Positions 57,233 through 64,000 of a stretch of DNA of 64,000 nucleotides are shown piece by piece. Location of the stretch: assembly GCF_001723175.1 (NCBI RefSeq), contig NC_064652.1, positions 806,001-870,000 of the forward strand, read 5' to 3'. Source of the DNA: Penicillium oxalicum. Lineage: Eukaryota > Ascomycota > Eurotiomycetes > Eurotiales > Aspergillaceae. The notes below the pieces were generated by a model, which was not told where the DNA came from, ran no database searches, and was given only the letters and a program-made list of their open reading frames with translations. Position 1 is the first letter of the stretch. Each line of letters begins with the position of its first letter. A program made the translations under genes and the position numbers.

Positions 57233-58837
57233 TCTCAATTCAATGCAAAATACCAGCAGTCAGGAGCACTCCAAAATCTAAACAGTGATCACACATCCAT
57301 AGAGTTCAGGACGCGAAGGGGATATTTATGCTTCCCATTTTCATCCTGGACAATGAAATTGCCTCGGAAGCTGCATCAAGCTATACGAGGGGTTCCTTGA
57401 GGCCCCCACCATCTGGTCATCTTGTCCAGAGAGAAAGTTAAATCTTATCGACCAACGAGGTTTCCTATGATTCCTTGTCACACGACATCTATTGGAAGCA
57501 TGATCTTCTTTGAATGTATACATATGACGGATAGCCTCGTGGAGAGACTAACCCAAAAGGGCCAGGTCGGCAGAGAAAAGATTCCTTCGGCATCTCTTGT
57601 GTGGACGCCCCACGGACATGGGCTACCCTTAAAAGTCTAAACTTTCAGCGATTATCCCACTCCTTCTTTGAGTCCCTCTTTGTTTTTGTTTCTTTTAGAT
57701 TGCTCCCACGGTCTCGGCTGTCCACAGCCGCACGGAAGTGGCTTTGAGGATTCAGTGGCCACGTGACATGGTCAAGTTGTCATCTTGAGGCGGTGCGCCG
57801 CCTCGCACCGCCACAGCCCTGCCATCGAAGACCAAAGCTCACCGTCGGCTTGACCAGACCGCTCAAGTCTAACCTCATCTGAGATTCGCATGGACCTCGA
57901 CTCAAGCGGTCGATTTTCTGCCACGCCGACCGGCTCGGCCATTCCCGCTTTGCAGCGGTTCTTCGGTGTCACTTCGGGCCGGCAGGACTGCATGCTTGCC
58001 CTCAATCACGAGCCAGCCCTACCGGGGTCGATAATAATGTCCTTACGTGATGGGATCAGGCAAACGATTCGATCCAGAGAATCATGAAGTCTTTGGACCC
58101 GTCCCTGAGAAAAGCCAACGGCTAGGCTAACAGGGCCCAGCGAATGACGCACGGTACGGAAGTGGACCCTGCACCGTATGGATCCATTTCTATGGGACGC
58201 CTCGGAGCCCTCCAGAAAATTTGCATCATGAGCCAATGGATACAAGCTGCGGCGTCCAGCATGCGGAAACACGCAACAGGGTGCGCGTGAGAAAACTTCA
58301 CGGTGGGGTGGGTCACCAAAATTGAGTCAGGATCAACGGGTCAGCTCGAATACTGTAATAGCCATGGCAAGAGGATGGCGGAAACGGTCCCACACTGTGA
58401 CTGACTTGCAGACGGGACTTTTTCGCTCTCTTTCCACTCTTGAATTCTTTTCACAAGTGCCCAGGCCGAGAAGGGTTCTATTACAAAGATAATCTTTCCA
58501 GTCCCCACGCGCTTAAACTACGAGGGCGTTCAGTCTTGTGGTTCCTCTATTTCTCCGTGAAAGCAACACCCGTCTGCCAGACTGGTACTAGCAGGTGGAG
58601 TGGATCGACTGAAAGCGTTGGTTCTTTTCCGCGGAAAAGCACAAGAGGCACAGTCGCAACGTCGTTTTTCAATCTCGCTGGGCTGAGAGACTACCCTTTC
58701 AATCGCCGCCGAAGTGTGCTGGAATCGCAAGATTGACGAAACAGAACCTTGCGCTCCAATCGTGACAACGCTCCGGTGTCAGAGCTCGACCGGTAACCCA
58801 TTCACCCAGCAGATTGGTGATTGATTCGTCGAGCAAT
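57233..58837. other. Divergent intergenic, 1.6 kb
   Basis: Promoters of the dioxygenase (minus) and the amino-acid permease (plus). Short ORFs only, no domain. Confidence 0.5.
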
Positions 58838-60568
58838 ATGGCAGATTTCACGAATTCGTCGGTCTCCAAAGGCCCCGTGAGCGACGAGCCTATAGCCACC
58901 AAGATCAATGAACATGGTCACGATATGGGCAAGGAATCACCGACTCCTGGGCAACCGAACAAGCTACCCAAATTGAAGCGTGAATTGAAGAGCCGGCACC
59001 TTCAAATGATTGCAATTGGTGAGTCCATGCTCAATTTCGATGAACGACATGGTCCTTTGCTATCTCTTTACCTTGCGTGCTGACCAGGGATAGGCGGAAC
59101 TATCGGTACTGGTTTATTCATCTCGAGTGGAACGGCGCTGGCGCACGCAGGTCCCGTCGGTGCTTTGATTGCCTATTCCTTCATCGGCACCATTGTTTTC
59201 TCGGTCATGACGTCTCTGGGAGAAGTGGCCACCTATATTCCTATTCCGGGCGCATTCACATCCTATGCCACTCGCTTGATCGATCCCAGCTTGGGCTTTG
59301 CAATGGGTTGGATCTATTGGTTCTCATGGGCGATCACCTTTGCTCTCGAACTGACCGCTACGGGACTGATCATTCAATACTGGGACCCGACAATCAACAT
59401 TGCCATCTTCATTGGCGTCTTTTGGGTCGTCATGACCCTGCTCAACCTTCTCCCGGTCAAGTTCTATGGAGAAATGGAGTTTTGGTTTTCGTCGGTGAAA
59501 GTCATCACAATTATTGGCTTCCTCATCTTTGCCATTTGCATTGACGCCGGCGCTGGTCAGCAGGGCTACATTGGCTTCCACAACTGGGTTCACCCGGGCC
59601 CATTTGTTGATTATCTGGTGACTCCCGGGCCCACTGCCAAGTTTGTTGGCTTCTGGGCAGTGCTGATTCAGGCTGGTTTCTCTTGTCAAGGCACAGAATT
59701 GGTCGGTCTCGCGGCGGGTGAGAGTGAGAATCCTCGGCAGACTGTGCCAAAAGCAATTCGGGCCACCTTTATGCGCATTCTCCTCTTCTTTGTCTTCACC
59801 GTCTTCTTCATCGGTCTGGTTGTGCCTTCTGATAACCCGGACCTCCTCTCCGGTGCATCCAACGCATCGGCCTCCCCCTTTGTGATTGCTGCTAAGCTGG
59901 CGGGGGTTGATGTCTTGCCGAGCATCATCAACGCTGTCCTGTTGACCGTGGTGCTCTCCGCTGCCAACTCCAACATCTACAGCGGCAGTCGTATGCTTGT
60001 CGGGCTTGCCAACGATGGTTTTGCTCCCAAGTTCCTGACCAAGACCTCCAAGAACGGTGTCCCCTACTATGGAGTATTGATGACGGCCGCCTTTGGACTT
60101 CTCGGCTTCATGAACCTGTCCTCTTCAGGAGGTACAGTCTTCAACTGGCTTCTGAACATCGCCGCCGTCGCTGGCTTCATCTTGTGGGCATCACTCAACG
60201 CCTGTCACATTGCCTTCATGCGAGCATTGAAGGCCCGCGGGATGTCTCGAGATCTCTTGCCCTACAAGGCCCCCTTGCAGCCCTTCCTCTCTTACTATGG
60301 GCTGTTCTTCAACATTCTCATCATGTTCACCCAGGGATTCACCGCTTGGATCCCCAGTTTCAGCGTGGAGAACTTTTTCGTCGCTTACATCAGCTTGATC
60401 CTCTTCGCGGTGCTCTACATTGGTCACAAGCTCGTGTTTCGGGATCCATATGTGTCTCCTGCCCATGCCGACCTTGACACTGGTCGTACGGAGATTGAAA
60501 ATGAGCACTGGGAGGTGAAGCGACCTACTACCTGGTATGGCAAGATTTGGTATGTCATCAACGGTTAG
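58838..60568 (+). CDS. Amino-acid permease (APC superfamily, YAT type)
   Basis: Two exons, 58838..59018 and 59088..60568 (69-nt intron); 553 aa. The cytosolic N-terminus ends in RELKSRHLQMIAIG. The intron lies exactly in the substrate-binding helix-1 signature, and joining gives IGGTIGTGLFISSG. About twelve membrane segments follow. Family marks: LGEVATYIPIPGAFTSYATR, WIYWFSWAITFALELTA, FSCQGTELVGLAAGESENPRQTVPKAI, and SAANSNIYSGSRMLVGLANDGFAPK. These fit fungal general or broad-range amino-acid permeases (INDA1/GAP-like). It should import amino acids at the plasma membrane with protons. As a neighbour of the PhyH enzyme and regulator it may supply or secrete a pathway amino acid; that is inference. 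Confidence 0.92.
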
Positions 60569-61173
60569 TGGGGGGCTTATGAGCTTAACGCTACATGCAC
60601 CCGGTGGTGGTTTGCCGTTAAAGTGGAGTTTTTATTCAGCGTGGAACTCATTAATAGCATTTTGTACAGTCATAGAGAGTCCGTTATAGTATTATCTTTC
60701 TTTTTTTTTTCCTTTTTGTTTTTGCAATGTACAGATCTAGCATCTAATGTCCGAATTGGCCAGTGGGTTGTATCCATTTGGCCTAATTTTTGCTGTAATG
60801 TAAGAGAATGTAGTTACAAGTTCACGTCTTGGATCCAGGTCGGGTTCAGATTGAGCAGGGAACATCGCCAGGTTAATGAGGTAACTCGAGATGGGATTCT
60901 GCCCTGCTGTGCTGGGCAGGGAACTAGTACCTACCTATTTTCAGGATGATGTGGACTTTCTCAGAGGCAAAAGGTAATCAATAGGAGAGAGGTAAACAGG
61001 AGCTCAGCAAGAATAGCAAGAATAGATTCAAATACTACAACTAATATTACTGAACAATCTAGGTCATATGTTTCAGGACCTCAAAAGAAAAGTGGAGGAG
61101 AATTGCAGAATGCACAGCCAGGCATATACCAGTCCCGATTGATTCAGAGACCTTGACGTCCTCACTTGAACCG
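60569..61173. other. Convergent intergenic, 0.6 kb
   Basis: 3' flanks of the permease and the Hsp20 gene, AT-rich with a poly-T run near 60700. No gene seen. Confidence 0.5.
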
Positions 61174-62292
61174 TCACTTGACCTGCACCTTGACATATTC
61201 CTTGGTCTTTCCCTCCTCGCCATCACTCTCATCCGATGTTGAGGGAGTCATGGTCTCGGTCTCAGTCACGGTATCCTCCCGCACATCTACCTGCATTGCG
61301 TCCTTCTCGTTCGAAATATTCCCATCCTCGACGATGATTTTTCTCTTCGCCTCGGGCTTGCGCTCCACCTTGGGAAGAGTCACAATCAGCACTCCCTCTT
61401 CCAGTCTGGCTGTAACTTCGTCAACGGAGATGACAGCAGGGGTCTCGTGTGTTCCAAGGTGAACGTCACGCTGGAAGACACCCACTTCGCGGGCGCGTTC
61501 CTGCATCACAAGGGCGTGGTGCAGGTCCTCGTTCACACCAGGACGGTAGATTACCCCGGCGATGTGAAGGGTAGCCTCGGCTGGGTCGTAGTCAATGCTC
61601 ACGTCTTCTTTCTTGGCGCCGGGGAGGGAAGTGTGCACGATGAACTTGGCCGGGGTATCGAATACATCTACCGATGGAACAAAGTCAACGCCCTCGGGGG
61701 TAGGCTCAGGGAACTGCACTCCAAATTGGGATGCAATGTTCCGCAAGAATTCCAGATTAGGGAATCCTGGGCCAGGACTGAATGGGGGACGCGCACCACC
61801 GTGGTGTCTGCCTCGACCGCCACCTCGTCCATGAGGACCACGACCGCATCGTCTTTGGTGACCTGTCCCGTCGGGGCCGCCGTGAGCAGGATGCTTGCCT
61901 TTGCCACATCGTCCGTGAGAATGCGATTCATCTTCGTTCTGGGTCTCGGCCTCTGGAGAGGCGGCCTTGTCCTGATCTGCCTTGGGGGTTTGTGCTGTAG
62001 AGTGTGAGGGGCCAGCGGTTGGTTCTGGAGATTGACCTGCCGAAGGAGGGGTCTCCGTATATCGAGGCAGATCCTGGTCATCTGGCTGCGTTGCCCATCC
62101 CCAAAATGAGGGGGGAGGTCCACGATGACGGCGATGAGGATGAGAAGGGTTGCCCCAGCCCCAGAATGGAGGAGGTGGTGGGTGCGGGTGATGCATGTTG
62201 CGAGAGTTGAAGAAGGGATGATCATCCAAAGTGGAAGCGACGTGCTCCCAGAATGCATTCGGCGAGTGATTCATGTTATTGAAAGACGCCAT
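61174..62292 (-). CDS. Long small heat-shock protein (Hsp20/alpha-crystallin)
   Basis: Intronless, 372 aa from the ATG at 62292 (MASFNNMNHSPNAFWEH). The alpha-crystallin domain covers about residues 205-335: VDFVPSVDVFDTPAKFIVHTSLPGA, EDVSIDYDPAEATLHIAGV, VFQRDVHLG and LEEGVLIVTLPKVE. The first 200 residues are unusual: His/Pro-rich with two PP-x-FWGWG/A copies, then a Glu/Pro/Ser-rich part and a Gly/His/Arg-rich part (GRGGGRGRHHGG). The C-terminus is acidic. Usual fungal Hsp20 proteins are 150-250 aa. It is an ATP-independent holdase chaperone. The reading frame extends upstream of 62292 through the leader, but the start chosen fits Hsp20 N-termini (FWEHVASTLDDH). Confidence 0.9.
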   Translation of the reverse strand: MASFNNMNHSPNAFWEHVASTLDDHPFFNSRNMHHPHPPPPPFWGWGNPSHPHRRHRGPPPSFWGWATQPDDQDLPRYTETPPSAGQSPEPTAGPSHSTAQTPKADQDKAASPEAETQNEDESHSHGRCGKGKHPAHGGPDGTGHQRRCGRGPHGRGGGRGRHHGGARPPFSPGPGFPNLEFLRNIASQFGVQFPEPTPEGVDFVPSVDVFDTPAKFIVHTSLPGAKKEDVSIDYDPAEATLHIAGVIYRPGVNEDLHHALVMQERAREVGVFQRDVHLGTHETPAVISVDEVTARLEEGVLIVTLPKVERKPEAKRKIIVEDGNISNEKDAMQVDVREDTVTETETMTPSTSDESDGEEGKTKEYVKVQVK

Positions 62293-62496
62293 TTTGGCGA
62301 TGAAACGCTTTGTACAGCAGAGATAGTGTGATGATTGACCTTGAGATGTACACGATGACCGGAAGAGTGTCTTTTCAGATATGGAATTTGACAGAGAAAA
62401 CAACTGAATCAGATGAAGTCCAACGACGACAGAGGAGCTTGATGGATGGATCTGAATCAAGATAGAAAAAGGATGATCGCCTGCTGCCAACAAGCT

Positions 62497-62503
62497 CTTT
62501 TAT
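62497..62503 (-). promoter_or_regulatory. TATA box of the Hsp20 gene
   Basis: TATAAAA on the minus strand, about 205 nt upstream of the start codon. I could not identify a convincing heat-shock element (nGAAnnTTCn) around it. Confidence 0.5.
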
Positions 62504-63789
62504 AAGATGTCCTCTGCACAGGCAACCATGTGTCCTCGTCAGCTTTTTTTTTACCCCCGGCCACCTCCCACCTGGCGTACGTAACACCATGCTGCCTGCA
62601 CATCCAGTAAGAAGACACATTACAATTCGCCATCGGGACAATCAGGTAAGCCGACCGGTACGTGCAACATGTCAGGTTGATAAGCACATTGGACCAAATC
62701 CGAAGATGCTGGAAGACTCAGGACCGTGGGAGGCGATAGTCCGACGGAGGTGGTACAATCCGAGGGGGAGGCTCTGCACGTCCTAACTCCGACCGAATCC
62801 CAGAAGAGGACCTGATGTCCGAGCTCGCGACTCGCTGGGAGCTTGAGTCTGATTGAACTGAGCTCTGCGAGTAGAGTTTGAGTATGAACTCTGTGCCAGG
62901 AGTACTACTACTCCAGTCCAGTCAAACTGGGGAGATCTGAGTCACAGTGAATTGAGCGCCACACGACGCCACACCGGTGGCGAAAAGCAAAAGTGCCTTG
63001 ACTTTCTTCCAGAAGTTTGCTACATCTTGTCAGGACATGTTATCATAGATATTGATCTGACGACTGAATACAGAAATATATTCACAAGTCATATACCACA
63101 ATCTATCAGCATGGCAGATGAGAGGAATCATAAGCTTGTCGATGATCGCCTAAAGCGGGAACCTTAGGATGCATATCTCCTTACCATACGGTAAATCCAG
63201 AGTGGTGCTACTCATGGATCCATCAAGTGGTCTCTTACTACTCGACGTATAGCTCGCGCTCTCCATAATGCGCAGACCAAAAGAAGGGTATTTCTGGGGT
63301 TCGAGACTCTTTATTCTAGCAATGAGAGCCTCATTTCTTGATCACCTTGGGAATGGTCGATCTTTCATGATTGAATCAAACGATGATTTAGATTCTCTCA
63401 CTAAACTTGACAGTGATTTTCAAACGACGGTATTACTGGCCAACGTCTGAGATGACCCTGCAGTAGCTGAGAGTCACACCATTGATCCCATAAATATATG
63501 GAAAGATCCAAAGTATTTGCCGATGGCATTCGATTCGAGGGGTTTGGCCAATCAGGCTTCGCGATTTCCTTGGCAAAGCCACCAAGTCGATCAATAGAAA
63601 TGAGAAAAGTATGGGGCTCAGCCTTGGAGGCTTGGTGGATCAGTTCAATGCCTCATCATGTTGATTCTGGAGTTTAAACCGCACCTGACCCGAAATTGGA
63701 AGTGAACACTCTAATCAATCTGGATCGCTGAAGACTACCGTTGCGGCACGTGATGAAACTTCTTCGCTGCGTAAAGACTCGAGCTGAAG
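62504..63789. other. Intergenic, 1.3 kb
   Basis: Distal promoter of the Hsp20 gene and 5' flank of the possible edge gene. ORFs 62952-63167 and 63268-63450 have no recognisable domain. Confidence 0.45.
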
Positions 63790-64000
63790 ATGTCATCAAC
63801 GCGTGCTCCCGTTACGCCATCATCGTCAACACCGAAAAGCACCCGCAAACCTTTCGACCCCTTGCACAAACCAAGGTATCAAAACTGAACCATGCTCCAG
63901 TGCACGCGTGAAACATTTATTGATTCAAGGCACGCCGAAAAGCCGGATCCGGTCGGATGCCGGCGGGTCGAAGTCTGGCAAGTCCAAGATCCACTAATGA
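63790..64000 (+). CDS. Possible 5' end of a gene cut by the window edge
   Basis: An ATG at 63790 opens a short Ser/Thr/Pro/Lys-rich frame (MSSTRAPVTPSSSTPKSTRK) that ends in KPFDPLHKP before a potential donor GTATCA at 63874. A potential acceptor (TTCAAG) lies at 63925-63930. Low-complexity start, no family recognised; it may not be real. Confidence 0.25.

Overview
The window is nuclear DNA of a filamentous ascomycete, most likely a member of the Eurotiales (Aspergillus/Penicillium type). The evidence is many short introns (about 50-90 nt, GTRNGT donors, CTRAC branch sites, YAG acceptors), compact genes on both strands, Zn2Cys6 regulators, GH55 and fungal-type F-box families, and a ribosomal protein gene whose start codon is cut off by a long first intron. 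I see no rRNA, tRNA, CRISPR array, complete transposon, PKS or NRPS.

Layout. 0.1-2.0 kb: a ferric reductase (minus). 4.8-14.3 kb: a compact oxidoreductase block. It holds a KduD-like SDR, a divergent Zn2Cys6 regulator, a second SDR, a zinc MDR polyol/idonate dehydrogenase and a D-2-hydroxyacid dehydrogenase; the last two are divergent over one promoter. This matches the gluF/gluD pair known from D-glucuronate catabolism in Aspergillus niger (2-keto-L-gulonate to L-idonate to 5-keto-D-gluconate). The SDR genes and regulator make an extended catabolic cluster plausible. 15.1-26.2 kb: mostly housekeeping genes: ribosomal protein uL22 (L17), a HAD-family dehalogenase, an LSB5-like VHS/GAT protein, a secreted LPMO-like protein and a CDF cation transporter. 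27.3-30.4 kb: a GH55 glucanase with a very long internal linker. 33.1-34.8 kb: an aminotransferase. 34.8-38.3 kb is gene-poor, with a (GAA)n tract. 38.3-45.9 kb: a large uncharacterised fungal protein and an ankyrin-CorA-like membrane protein.

46-50.3 kb looks like accessory or decaying DNA. It has strong palindromes beside an orphan ORF, an F-box gene without a visible start codon, a small Cys-rich protein, and a kinase-like pseudogene with an in-frame stop and a frameshift. 52.2-60.6 kb is a second small metabolic group: a cytochrome b5/FMN 2-hydroxyacid dehydrogenase, a divergent Zn2Cys6 factor, a phytanoyl-CoA-type dioxygenase and an amino-acid permease. 61.2-62.3 kb encodes an unusually long Hsp20. 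A gene fragment may start at the right edge.

Exon borders were read by eye from splice consensus and frame continuity. All lengths follow from those models.
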